From the NCBI GenBank assembly GCA_030596605.1, contig JAUVJI010000018.1:1-42588 (forward strand): a DNA stretch of 42,588 bases, in the 5' to 3' direction. Made by a program: the position numbers and the translations under genes. This DNA is from Bacteroidales bacterium. GTDB taxonomy: Bacteria; Bacteroidota; Bacteroidia; Bacteroidales; JAADJA01. The notes under the pieces were generated by a model. The model saw only the letters and a list, made by a program, of their open reading frames with translations. It had not been told where the DNA came from and did not search any database. Positions 17,124 through 25,443 of this stretch are shown here, piece by piece. Position 1 is the first letter of the stretch. The number at the start of each line of letters is the position of its first letter.

Positions 17124-18263
17124 ATGTCCAATTCCGTATACATAACCCGTTTGGCCAGGTTTTTACCAAACAATCCTGTTTCCAACGAGGAAATGGAATC
17201 GTATCTTGGGAGGATCAATGGAAAACCATCCAGGTCCCGATCAATTGTATTGAGAAACAATAAAATTAAAACGAGATATTACGCACTGGATAAAAATGGA
17301 AATCCAACACATACCAATGCCCGGTTAACAACTGAAGCCATTAAAAACCTAACTGACGATTCTTTTGAACTTGAAGATATGGAATTGTTAGCGTGTGGAA
17401 CTACTTCACCCGACCAGTTGCTTCCCTCCCACGCATCTATGGTGCATGGAGAATTAAATATTAAGCCTGTTGAAATATTATCATCTTCAGGGGGATGCTG
17501 TTCCGGGTTACATGCACTTAAATTCGGGTATTTGTCTGTACTTTCAGGTGACAAGAATAATGCAGTATGCACAGGTTCAGAAATGTTGTCAACATGGATG
17601 AGTGCAAAAAATTTTAAAAAAGAATCTGACCAATTACACAAACTCAGCAACAATTCATATATAGGTTTTGAGAAAGATTTTTTGCGATGGATGTTATCGG
17701 ATGGAGCATGTGCAGCGCTTTTAACAAATCAACCCAATGATAAAAGCATTTCACTTAAAATTGATTGGATCAACAGTATTTCTTATGCAAACCAGGAAGA
17801 TACTTGTATGTACGCAGGAGGAGAAAAACAGGCGGATGGATCATTGAAGGGGTGGAAAGAATTTGAAACTAATGAACTTCTTGAGAGGTCTGTCTTTTCA
17901 TTAAGACAGGATATTAAATTACTTGAAAAAAACATAGTAAAGTATGGCTGTATTCTTCTATCAGATATTGTTAAGAATCGAAAAATTGATCTCAATACAA
18001 TAGATTATTTTCTTCCGCATATGTCATCCGAATACTTCAGATCAAAAATTGATGAATCCTTTAAACAATATGGGCTAAATATTCCACAGGATAAATGGTT
18101 CACTAACCTCACTAAACTTGGAAATGTTGGAGCGGCATCAGTCTATTTCATGCTTGAAGAATTATTTCATTCTGGAAAATTGAAAAAAGGAAATAAAATA
18201 CTATGCATGACACCTGAAAGCGCCAGGTTCTCCTATGTCTACTCCATGATGACCATAGTTTAA
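17124..18263 (+). CDS. darB: Ketosynthase III-type dialkylresorcinol synthase DarB
   Basis: A 379-residue KAS III-fold enzyme. The opening SVYITRLARFLPNNPVSNEEME, the segment LGRINGKPSRSRSIVLRNN and RYYALDKNGNPTHTNA are DarB hallmarks of Bacteroidota. Catalytic residues are complete: the nucleophile in SSGGCCSGLH (Cys126, with Cys125 adjacent), histidine in FLPHMSS (His299) and asparagine in LGNVGAAS (Asn334). In known systems it condenses a beta-ketoacyl thioester with a second acyl unit, giving the ring that DarA aromatises. The adjacent Cys-Cys at the active site is worth noting. Substrates are presumably supplied by the ACP, KS and dehydratase encoded downstream. Confidence 0.87.
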   Translation: MSNSVYITRLARFLPNNPVSNEEMESYLGRINGKPSRSRSIVLRNNKIKTRYYALDKNGNPTHTNARLTTEAIKNLTDDSFELEDMELLACGTTSPDQLLPSHASMVHGELNIKPVEILSSSGGCCSGLHALKFGYLSVLSGDKNNAVCTGSEMLSTWMSAKNFKKESDQLHKLSNNSYIGFEKDFLRWMLSDGACAALLTNQPNDKSISLKIDWINSISYANQEDTCMYAGGEKQADGSLKGWKEFETNELLERSVFSLRQDIKLLEKNIVKYGCILLSDIVKNRKIDLNTIDYFLPHMSSEYFRSKIDESFKQYGLNIPQDKWFTNLTKLGNVGAASVYFMLEELFHSGKLKKGNKILCMTPESARFSYVYSMMTIV

Positions 18264-18294
18264 TTCTTTGATTTATTTCTTGTTATAACTTTTG

Positions 18295-18302
18295 TAAATT
18301 TG
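18295..18302 (+). promoter_or_regulatory. Candidate -7 element for the dehydratase operon
   Basis: TAAATTTG followed by C matches TAnnTTTG and lies in the 113-bp gap between darB and the dehydratase. The nearest TTG upstream (18268-18270) is 24 bases away, somewhat long. It would drive the dehydratase, HTH protein, BtrH protein and ABC genes. Confidence 0.4.
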
Positions 18303-18376
18303 CAACCGATTATAATTTACAGGATGTTGAATTTTTTACTTATCCTGATTTTTTTGATAGAAATAACATTGATTTG

Positions 18377-18811
18377 ATGCTGGCACAGAAAGAAGATATA
18401 TACGATTTGATTCCTCAAAAACCACCCATGGTGATGGTGGATAAATTAATAGATTATAATGAAGAAGGGGTAATTACAGGTTTTTATATTAACGAAGATA
18501 ACATTTTGGTTCGAAATGGTTTTTTGCCCGAAGCCGGATTAATTGAAAATATTGCCCAGTCAGCGGCATTGATGATCGGTTGGAATGTACGCAACAATGA
18601 GAGTAAAAATGGCACTGTTCCTATTGGTGTGATAGGTGGAATAAAAATTTCACAAATAAGTTTTCTATCAAAGATTAAATCTGAAATAATTACAGAAATA
18701 AAAGTCTTGCATGAAGTGTTAAACGCAAGAATTATTTCAGGAGTAGTAAAAGTGAATGATAGAGTATGTATGGAGTGCGAGATGAAGATATTTTTAACAA
18801 CTGAAGAATAA
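18377..18811 (+). CDS. Hotdog-fold 3-hydroxyacyl-ACP dehydratase (FabZ/ApeI-like)
   Basis: A 144-residue single hotdog domain. IPQKPPMVMVDKL (12-24) aligns with the FabZ helix-entry motif LPHRYPFLLVDR, and LPEAGLIENIAQSAALM aligns with the central-helix motif carrying the catalytic acid (Glu57). The position of the catalytic histidine is Gln14. The enzyme would dehydrate 3-hydroxyacyl-ACP to give the double bonds of the acyl chain, or bind the acyl-ACP without full catalysis. The start is ATG 18377; a TTG codon directly before it is in frame. Its ATG overlaps the TGA of a 17-codon hydrophobic open frame (18324-18377) in a TGATG junction. The next gene follows after 9 bases. Confidence 0.72.
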   Translation: MLAQKEDIYDLIPQKPPMVMVDKLIDYNEEGVITGFYINEDNILVRNGFLPEAGLIENIAQSAALMIGWNVRNNESKNGTVPIGVIGGIKISQISFLSKIKSEIITEIKVLHEVLNARIISGVVKVNDRVCMECEMKIFLTTEE

Positions 18812-18820
18812 GCACAACCA

Positions 18821-19237
18821 ATGAAGAAAAAGGATGTTCCACAAGATGATGATGGCTTACTCGAAGGAAAACTCCGTGAGATTTGTTATGCTGTAGATGA
18901 TGACGGGAAATATGTTGCTGTGCATAGTACAGGATGGGAACCTAAAAATGCTGCATTGCAACAGGCATGGGTAGGGGTGAATAACAAAATTGAGAGCATT
19001 AAAAATGAGGTCGTTGCCGGAAAATTGAGTCCCCTGGCATATCATATGGAAAAAAACATTATGAATGTTAAATTGCTATCTCAATATTCCGGGATACCAA
19101 AACGGAAAGTCAGGCGTCATATGAAACCAGGTCATTTCAATAAACTGGATTCAGAAACATTAAAAAAGTATGCAAATGCTTTAAACATTAATACAGAAGA
19201 ATTGAAAACCATAAATATAGCCGGTGAGAGGAAATGA
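18821..19237 (+). CDS. Small HTH-like protein conserved in position within the resorcinol cluster
   Basis: 138 residues, soluble, no signal peptide. Residues 1-75 (EICYAVDDDGKYVAVHSTGWEP, then QQAWVGVNNKIESIKNEV) form an alpha/beta N-terminal part I cannot assign to a family. Residues 72-130 (YHMEKNIMNVKLLSQYSGI, KRKVRRHMKPG, LKKYANALNINTEELK) read like an Xre-type helix-turn-helix, with the typical LSQYSGIPKRKVRRH turn and the final Y-A-x-A-L-x-I-x-x-x-E-L helix. It overlaps the BtrH gene by four bases (ATGA), so the two are translationally coupled. It could be a local regulator or an adaptor for the acyl machinery; the sequence does not decide. Confidence 0.62.
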   Translation: MKKKDVPQDDDGLLEGKLREICYAVDDDGKYVAVHSTGWEPKNAALQQAWVGVNNKIESIKNEVVAGKLSPLAYHMEKNIMNVKLLSQYSGIPKRKVRRHMKPGHFNKLDSETLKKYANALNINTEELKTINIAGERK

Positions 19238-20265
19238 AGACAGAATTAAAGAACCGAAATATTAAAATAGATTTCAAGCATTATCAATCGGCCCACTGCG
19301 AAAACGGTGTTGCATCAAATCTTTTGAAGCATCATAATATTAATCTCAGCGAACCTATGATCTTTGGTATAGGATCAGGTTTGTTTTTTTCATACATGCC
19401 ATTTATCAAACTCAATTACTTGCCGGTAATCTCCTTTCGTCCTCTTCCCGGCATGATCTTTAAAAGGGTTGCCAAACGGCTCAATACTAAAATTCACAGG
19501 CAGAAATTCAGTGATTCACAAAAGTCGATGGAAATGCTGGATAAAACATTGGCGAGGGGAATTCCAACGGGTTGCCTTGTAGGTGTTTATCATCTCACTT
19601 ATTTCCCCACACCTTACAGGTTTCATTTTAATGCGCACAATTTAATTGTTTATGGAAGGGAAAACGGAAGTTATCTGATCAGCGATCCGGTGATGGAACA
19701 ACCGGTTGCACTTTTATCTGATGAATTAAAACGTGTACGCTTTGCAAAAGGAACTTACCCCCCGAAAGGCAGAATGTATTATATTGAAAATGCACCTGAT
19801 AATTATGATCTTAATACTGCCATTGTTCAGGGTATTAAGCATACATGCAAAGATATGCTGACTATTCCGATTCCGTTATTTGGAGTAAAAGGCATAAGGT
19901 ACCTGGCAAACAGGATGAAAAACTGGCCGAAAAAATTAGGCAAGAAGAAAGCTTCAAATTATCTTGGGCAGGTTGTCAGAATGCTGGAAGAAATTGGGAC
20001 AGGAGGCGCTGGATTTCGTTTTATATATGCTGCTTTCCTACAGGAGTCAGCTAAAATTCTTGATCAGGACTGGCTGAATGATGTATCTAAACAAATGACA
20101 GTCGCCGGTGATAAATGGCGCGAGTTTGCTATTATTTCAGGCAGAATAATTAAAGACAGGGCAAACGAACAGGAATCGTATGAAAATGCTGCTAATATTC
20201 TTTTAGAGATTGCGGATTTGGAAGAACAAATGTTCCAACAGCTAAAAAACATCAAGATTGATTAA
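19234..20265 (+). CDS. BtrH N-terminal-domain protein (predicted acyltransferase/peptidase-fold)
   Basis: 343 residues, cytoplasmic. The N-terminal 160 residues match the BtrH/C39-like papain-type fold: nucleophile in AHCENGVASNLL (Cys22), histidine in HFNAHNLIVYG (His135) and aspartate in YLISDPV (Asp151). BtrH of the butirosin pathway moves an acyl group from an acyl carrier protein to an amine. Here an acyl-ACP ligase or transferase role, for example chain release or tailoring of the resorcinol, is inferred. The C-terminal half (about 200-343) is helical and ends in ADLEEQMFQQLKNI. The gene overlaps its upstream neighbour (ATGA) and the ABC ATPase (TAATG). Confidence 0.75.
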   Translation: MKTELKNRNIKIDFKHYQSAHCENGVASNLLKHHNINLSEPMIFGIGSGLFFSYMPFIKLNYLPVISFRPLPGMIFKRVAKRLNTKIHRQKFSDSQKSMEMLDKTLARGIPTGCLVGVYHLTYFPTPYRFHFNAHNLIVYGRENGSYLISDPVMEQPVALLSDELKRVRFAKGTYPPKGRMYYIENAPDNYDLNTAIVQGIKHTCKDMLTIPIPLFGVKGIRYLANRMKNWPKKLGKKKASNYLGQVVRMLEEIGTGGAGFRFIYAAFLQESAKILDQDWLNDVSKQMTVAGDKWREFAIISGRIIKDRANEQESYENAANILLEIADLEEQMFQQLKNIKID

Positions 20266-21020
20266 TGACTAAAGAATCTTTAATAAAGATCGAAAAACTC
20301 TCCAAGACTTATAAAGGCGCTGATGAACCCGCATTAAAGAACATTTGCCTTACAATTCGCGGAAATGAGATATTTGGTTTACTGGGGCCAAATGGTGCAG
20401 GTAAAACAACTACACTTAATATCCTTTGTGGTTATTATAAAAAAGATAGCGGCACTGTTCAGATAAATGGATATTCGCTTGACAAGAACCTTAAAGAAAT
20501 AAAAAAGATCATTGGTGTGGTTCCCCAGGATATCGCGCTTTATGAAACTTTAACAGCCCGCGAAAATTTAAGATTCATAGGGAACATGTGCGGAATGAGT
20601 GGTAAGAAATTAAACAACAGGATCAATGAATGTCTGGAGTTACTGAGCCTGGACAAAAGCAGTCATCGTCTTGTAAAAACTTACTCAGGGGGAATGAAAA
20701 GACGCTTAAATTTAATAGCTGGACTTTTACACGAACCAAAAATATTATTCCTTGATGAACCCACTGTTGGAATCGATGTTCAAAGCAGAACAGTCATCCT
20801 CGAATATTTAAAGGAACTCAACAATAAGGGCACAACCATCATTTACACATCTCATTATTTAGAGGAAGCCGAACAACTATGCTCTTCAATTGCCATAATT
20901 GATTATGGGACGATTTTAATTGAAGGCAATTTGCAATCATTAATTAAAAGTAAAAGTGAGTATTCTGACCTTGAAACCATTTTCTTACAATTAACAGGAA
21001 GAAAATTAAGAGACAATTGA
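20265..21020 (+). CDS. ABC transporter ATP-binding protein
   Basis: 251 residues, one nucleotide-binding domain. Walker A GPNGAGKTT is at 41-49, the Q-loop in VVPQDIAL, the signature YSGGMKRRLN, Walker B ILFLDEPTVGID, and the switch His in YTSHYLEEAE. It is of the ABC-2 (drug/lipid/polysaccharide export) type and pairs with the overlapping permease gene (TGATG junction). By position it energises export of the resorcinol product or a precursor across the inner membrane; the cargo is inferred only from context. Confidence 0.85.
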   Translation: MTKESLIKIEKLSKTYKGADEPALKNICLTIRGNEIFGLLGPNGAGKTTTLNILCGYYKKDSGTVQINGYSLDKNLKEIKKIIGVVPQDIALYETLTARENLRFIGNMCGMSGKKLNNRINECLELLSLDKSSHRLVKTYSGGMKRRLNLIAGLLHEPKILFLDEPTVGIDVQSRTVILEYLKELNNKGTTIIYTSHYLEEAEQLCSSIAIIDYGTILIEGNLQSLIKSKSEYSDLETIFLQLTGRKLRDN

Positions 21021-22300
21021 TGCTGCAACTTATCAGTTCCATATATAAAGAAATTCTCATAATCATTAGGGACAAGGCCGGAATAGCCATATTATTCCTG
21101 ATGCCAATGGTACTGATATTTGTAATGACACTTATTCAGGACAGTACTTTCAGGAAACTTGACGAAGCCCGCCTGGAAATCTTATTTCTTGATTATGATC
21201 AGGATTCATTGGGGATGGCAATAAAACAAGGTTTGCAAGGCTCTGGTTTTTTTGAATTAGCTACTACCTATGAAAACAAATCCTTAGATCAGGAACTGAT
21301 ACATCAATTGTTAAACAAAGGAAAATTCCAAATTGGAATTATTATTCCCAATGGCGCTACCAAGACTATAAGACATAAGGCAGAGCTATTAGTCGATCAG
21401 GCTTTTGAATCAAATGATTCTACAAATATCAATGAAGTAGAGGCACAGGATGATGCAACGATCATTTTATATTTTGATCCGGCCATAAAAAATTCGTTTA
21501 AGCAATCGGTAAAAAATTCTCTCCAAAATTTCACCTTTGCCATCGAAGCAAAAATAACTTTTGATTACCTGGCGGAAGAATTTTCAGATATACTGTCCTC
21601 ACCTAACAATATTTATTTCGATCCTAAGGGAAGCATTAGATTCGAAGAATTGTATGCAACAGATAAGCATACTGAGATCATACCCAATTCTGTTCAGCAT
21701 AATGTGCCTGCCTGGGCTGTATTCGCAATGTTTTTTATATTAATTCCTTTAACAGGCAACATTATAAAAGAACGCGACAGCGGAAGCGCCATGCGGCTTG
21801 AGATAATGCCTTCTTCCTACCTCGTTGTTATGATAGCAAAAGTTCTGGTTTACATATTAGTTTGTTTTATTCAGTTTTGCCTGATGCTTTTAGTGGGTAT
21901 GGTTTTTCTTCCAATGTTTGGGCTTCCAGTGCTTGAATTAGGGACAAATAAGATAGCCTTGGTAATAATGGCTATCTCAACTGCCCTTGCAGCAACATCT
22001 TATGGTATTTTGCTGGGAACTATAGCATCAACGCATGAGCAAGCAGCTTCATTCGGATCAGTTTCCATTATTGTTTTAGCTGCATTGGGTGGAATTTGGG
22101 TACCGGTATTTATTATGCCGGGATTTATGCAGGCAATAAGCATAGTATCCCCATTGAACTGGGGATTGGAAGGATTTTACAATATATTCTTAAGGGGTGG
22201 AGGAATTAAAAGTATATTACCATTTGTAGGATTATTAATAGGATTTAGTATCATTTCTGTTTTTGTTGCCTATCAATTCAAACGATTCAGGAAAGTTTAA
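21020..22300 (+). CDS. ABC-2 type transporter permease
   Basis: 426 residues. One N-terminal transmembrane helix (about 18-38) precedes a large extracytoplasmic domain (about 40-230) and a membrane domain of about five helices (235-255, 280-305, 315-340, 350-375, 395-415). This is the ABC-2/YhfP-like layout of lipid and drug exporters. LMPMVLIFVMTLIQD and PLNWGLEGFYN are typical family segments. I use ATG 21020, which overlaps the ATPase TGA; the preceding TTG is in frame. It is the last gene of the coupled dehydratase-to-permease block. Confidence 0.83.
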   Translation: MLQLISSIYKEILIIIRDKAGIAILFLMPMVLIFVMTLIQDSTFRKLDEARLEILFLDYDQDSLGMAIKQGLQGSGFFELATTYENKSLDQELIHQLLNKGKFQIGIIIPNGATKTIRHKAELLVDQAFESNDSTNINEVEAQDDATIILYFDPAIKNSFKQSVKNSLQNFTFAIEAKITFDYLAEEFSDILSSPNNIYFDPKGSIRFEELYATDKHTEIIPNSVQHNVPAWAVFAMFFILIPLTGNIIKERDSGSAMRLEIMPSSYLVVMIAKVLVYILVCFIQFCLMLLVGMVFLPMFGLPVLELGTNKIALVIMAISTALAATSYGILLGTIASTHEQAASFGSVSIIVLAALGGIWVPVFIMPGFMQAISIVSPLNWGLEGFYNIFLRGGGIKSILPFVGLLIGFSIISVFVAYQFKRFRKV

Positions 22301-22350
22301 GAAAATTTAAATTTAGAACATCATTATTCTAAAATAATACCAGAATGTAT

Positions 22351-22358
22351 TATATTTG
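22351..22358 (+). promoter_or_regulatory. Candidate -7 element for the ACP-KS-CLF operon
   Basis: TATATTTG followed by C matches TAnnTTTG. A TTC at 22327-22329, 21 bases upstream, may serve as the -33 box. It lies 39 bases before the ACP start codon in the only sizeable gap of the second half of the cluster. Confidence 0.5.
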
Positions 22359-22397
22359 CGGCCTGATATTCTGATATAATATAAGGGAAATAAAAAG

Positions 22398-22655
22398 ATG
22401 GCTGAACTTACTGAAAAGCTTAAAAAAGAAATAATTGAAGTATTGAATCTGGAAGATTTGGAAATCGAAGATATTGACACAAACCTTACATTGTTTGGGG
22501 ATGGACTTGGCCTGGATTCGATTGATGCGCTTGAATTGATCGTTTTGCTCGAAAAGAATTATGGAATCAAACTGGAAGATCCAAAAGAAGGTAAAAAGGT
22601 ATTTCATTCAATACAAACAATGGCTGATTATATTGAGGAGAATCAAAAAAACTAA
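22398..22655 (+). CDS. Acyl carrier protein
   Basis: 85 residues, acidic and helical, with the phosphopantetheine site GLDSIDALEL (Ser41). Residues NLTLFGDGLG precede it as in stand-alone ACPs of type II synthases. It is not the housekeeping AcpP by context: it is followed after 3 bases by a ketosynthase and a chain-length-factor-like partner, so it most likely carries the acyl chains for the dialkylresorcinol. Confidence 0.85.
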   Translation: MAELTEKLKKEIIEVLNLEDLEIEDIDTNLTLFGDGLGLDSIDALELIVLLEKNYGIKLEDPKEGKKVFHSIQTMADYIEENQKN

Positions 22656-22658
22656 TAA

Positions 22659-23867
22659 ATGCCATCAAGGGTTGTTGTTACAGGAATAGGTATTATCAGT
22701 TCAATTGGGCAAAATATACCTGAAACCCTCCAATCCTTAAAATTATCTAAATCTGGTATTGGGTCCATAACAAACCTCAACACAATCCACAAAGGAACCA
22801 TTCCTGTTGCCGAAATAAAACTTTCAGATGAAGAGCTGACAGAATTAGCCGGATTCAAGGCTAGAGATTATTTGACCCGCACCAGTTTACTGGGAATTAT
22901 TGCAGCGAAGGAAGCTTTTAATTCAGCAGGACTGGAGACCGAATCCACCTCCCAGGGAGTAAAAACCGGAATTGTTTCTGCCACTACAGTTGGTGGCATG
23001 GATAAGACCGAAAATTATTATTATGATTTCTTGTCAAATAATAAGTATACGCATTATGTGTATACTCATGATTGCGGTCACAGCACCGAGAAAATAGCTG
23101 AATTACTAGGGATAAAAGATTACATGACTACCATTAGTACGGCATGTTCTTCTTCAGCCAACGCTATTATGTTTGCAGCCCGGTTGATCAAAAATGGTAT
23201 AGTTGACAGGGTAATTGCAGGTGGAACAGATGCGCTTTCAAAATTTACATTGAATGGATTTAATACATTAAAAATTCTTGATAGTAATCCTTGTCAACCT
23301 TTTGATAAAAATAGAAGAGGCCTTAATCTAGGAGAAGGAGCTGGTTATTTGGTTTTAGAATCTGAAGATATTGCATTAAGGAAAAATAGTAAAATATTAT
23401 GTGAGGTTTCAGGCTATGCGAACACCAATGATGCATATCACCAAACTGCTTCATCTCCGGATGGATTCGGAGCCTACCTCGCTATGAAGCAAGCAATCGA
23501 GATTAGTGGTATTCCTGCAGAAGATATCGATTATATAAATGCCCATGGCACAGGAACCAATAATAATGATCTTACCGAAGGAATTGCCATTGAAAAAATC
23601 TTTGCACCTGGTGTACCTAAAGTTTCATCCACAAAGCCATTTACAGGGCATACCCTGGCAGCAGCAGGTTCAATTGAAGCAATTTTTTCAGTTCTAACTA
23701 TTGTGAACAGGATGGTATTTCCAAATCTGAATTTTAGGGAGAAGATAGATGAACTGAGTTTTGAGCCTGTCAGGAATTTGATAGAAAATATAGAGATAAA
23801 TCATGTGTTGTCGAATTCTTTTGGCTTTGGTGGTAATGACACCAGTTTGATTTTATCAAAATATTGA
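22659..23867 (+). CDS. FabF-type beta-ketoacyl-ACP synthase (active KS)
   Basis: 402 residues with a complete thiolase-fold catalytic set: nucleophile in STACSSSANAI (Cys163), His296 in NAHGTGT and His331 in KPFTGHTLAAAG. A full-length two-domain KS. It elongates acyl-ACP with malonyl-ACP. The next gene encodes a catalytically dead KS starting 2 bases later, so a KS/CLF heterodimer, as in type II aromatic and aryl-polyene systems, is expected. Together with the hotdog dehydratase it would build the (poly)unsaturated chains. Confidence 0.88.
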   Translation: MPSRVVVTGIGIISSIGQNIPETLQSLKLSKSGIGSITNLNTIHKGTIPVAEIKLSDEELTELAGFKARDYLTRTSLLGIIAAKEAFNSAGLETESTSQGVKTGIVSATTVGGMDKTENYYYDFLSNNKYTHYVYTHDCGHSTEKIAELLGIKDYMTTISTACSSSANAIMFAARLIKNGIVDRVIAGGTDALSKFTLNGFNTLKILDSNPCQPFDKNRRGLNLGEGAGYLVLESEDIALRKNSKILCEVSGYANTNDAYHQTASSPDGFGAYLAMKQAIEISGIPAEDIDYINAHGTGTNNNDLTEGIAIEKIFAPGVPKVSSTKPFTGHTLAAAGSIEAIFSVLTIVNRMVFPNLNFREKIDELSFEPVRNLIENIEINHVLSNSFGFGGNDTSLILSKY

Positions 23868-23868
23868 A

Positions 23869-24927
23869 ATGGAAGCTTACATCAAAGGCATAGGAAATAT
23901 TTCACCACAACGGACTTTCGATAATTCAACTTTTCTTGAAGAAATCATAGAGCCTGCCAAACCTTACATGACTTGTATTGAACCGAACTATAAGGAGTTT
24001 ATAGAACCCATACAACTCAGAAGGATGGGAAGGATTTTAAAAATGGGAGTGACAGCATCCCGCATATGTTTAAAAGATTCCGGAATTGAATTGCCGGACG
24101 CCATCATTGCAGGAACAGGTTTAGGTTTACTTCAGGACACAGAAAAATTTCTGACCTCCATGCTGGATAATGATGAAAAATTCCTGAACCCAACCTCCTT
24201 CATTCAATCAACCCATAATACGGTGGGAGCACATATTGCTGTAATGCTAAAGTGCAATAAGTACAATTACACCTTTGTACATAGTAACATTTCTTTTGAA
24301 AGCGCCATTCTTGATAGTCTTATGCAGCTTAAAGAAAACCCTGAATCTAATATTTTATTAGGTGGGTTGGATGAAATGACGGAACAGCATTATCAAATAA
24401 CCGAGAGAGCCGGATTCTGGAAAAAATCACTAAGTGGAATATCCAATAATTACAGTAATGAAAAAATAATTCCTGGAGAAGGCGCCTCATTCTTTGTTTT
24501 ATCAAAAAAACAAAGTAAAAATAACTATGCCAGGTTTACTGGGGTCAATACTTTTTACAAACCGGGTAATACCGATGAAATTATTAATAGAATCAGCAAG
24601 TTCCTTGAAAGTCATCAACTTTCAGTAAATGACATTGACCTTATACTTCTCGGCCAACAGGATCAGTTTGGGGATGAAATATTTAATGGTGTTCGAGAGA
24701 AACTTTTTCAAAAAAGTATTCAAACATGGTACAAGCATTTGTGCGGTGAATACAATACATCAACAGCGTTTGCATCATGGCTGGCAGCTAATATCCTAAA
24801 GCGCCAAGTTGTACCTGAAAAAATTGCATTGAGTAAGAAAAACAACAATAATCCGTTGAAAAATATATTGATATACAATCATTTTAGAAATATTTATCAT
24901 TCATTAATTTTGCTTTCAGCATGTTAA
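23869..24927 (+). CDS. Chain-length-factor-like ketosynthase (catalytic residues lost)
   Basis: A 352-residue KS-fold protein lacking the catalytic triad. The nucleophile loop reads FVHSNISFESAILDS, with Asn140 where the active KS has Cys. The NAHGTGT region is replaced by LILLGQQDQFGDE. The last histidine loop reads KHLCGEYNTSTAFASW, with GE in place of GH. This is the pattern of chain-length factors, which set product length and stabilise the KS. It is shorter than the KS by 50 residues, mostly in the C-terminal half. It partners the KS two bases upstream. Confidence 0.8.
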   Translation: MEAYIKGIGNISPQRTFDNSTFLEEIIEPAKPYMTCIEPNYKEFIEPIQLRRMGRILKMGVTASRICLKDSGIELPDAIIAGTGLGLLQDTEKFLTSMLDNDEKFLNPTSFIQSTHNTVGAHIAVMLKCNKYNYTFVHSNISFESAILDSLMQLKENPESNILLGGLDEMTEQHYQITERAGFWKKSLSGISNNYSNEKIIPGEGASFFVLSKKQSKNNYARFTGVNTFYKPGNTDEIINRISKFLESHQLSVNDIDLILLGQQDQFGDEIFNGVREKLFQKSIQTWYKHLCGEYNTSTAFASWLAANILKRQVVPEKIALSKKNNNNPLKNILIYNHFRNIYHSLILLSAC

Positions 24928-24958
24928 TACATTTCTACCTAAATATTTGACCATATTT

Positions 24959-25414
24959 ATGAACACAATATTGATTTACATTCTGTTGGTCTTTCTAAAC
25001 AGTGGCTGGGCCGGCGGTTCAGGAGAGATGACAATCGAGATTTCTGGAATTAAGCCTATAAAAGGAAACCTGTTAATCGCTTTATATGATGATTCGAATA
25101 CTTTTATGATTCCTGATAGCGCTTATATGAAAACCAAAATTACTGTCTTAAATAAAACAGAGTCTGTAACGCTAAAAGATGTAATGACAGGGGAATATGC
25201 CATCGTCATTTTACATGATACCAATAAAAACCAGGAATTGGATTTCCATTCCACTGGAATTCCTAAGGAGGGCTTTGGATTTTCGAATGAGGCCAGAGGC
25301 AGGCAAGGCCCACCTTTATTTGAGGAGGCTAAATTTACTTTTGATGGAAACGGTACTGTTAAAATAAGGATGATCAATAGTATTTTTAATAAAGGAAAGG
25401 TAAAAGACAATTAA
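24959..25414 (+). CDS. DUF2141 secreted protein
   Basis: 151 residues with a signal peptide (1-18). The mature part matches DUF2141: MTIEISGIKPIKGNLLIALYDD, then VMTGEYAIVILHDTNKNQELDF with the conserved H-D-x-N-x-N-x-x-L-D, and GIPKEGFGFSNEARG. The acidic DTNKNQELD loop looks like a calcium site. Function is unknown; these are small secreted beta-sandwich proteins. I use ATG 24959 rather than the in-frame TTG at 24947. It lies 31 bases after the CLF gene and may belong to the same transcript. It could help carry the hydrophobic pigment, but this is speculation. Confidence 0.75.
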   Translation: MNTILIYILLVFLNSGWAGGSGEMTIEISGIKPIKGNLLIALYDDSNTFMIPDSAYMKTKITVLNKTESVTLKDVMTGEYAIVILHDTNKNQELDFHSTGIPKEGFGFSNEARGRQGPPLFEEAKFTFDGNGTVKIRMINSIFNKGKVKDN

Positions 25415-25443
25415 GTTGAAAATGTTTTTTTTAGTTCTATAAT

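Noticed and set aside
23043..23065. Inverted repeat AGTATAC ... GTATACT
   Set aside because: It lies inside the intact ketosynthase coding sequence, where short inverted repeats arise by chance.
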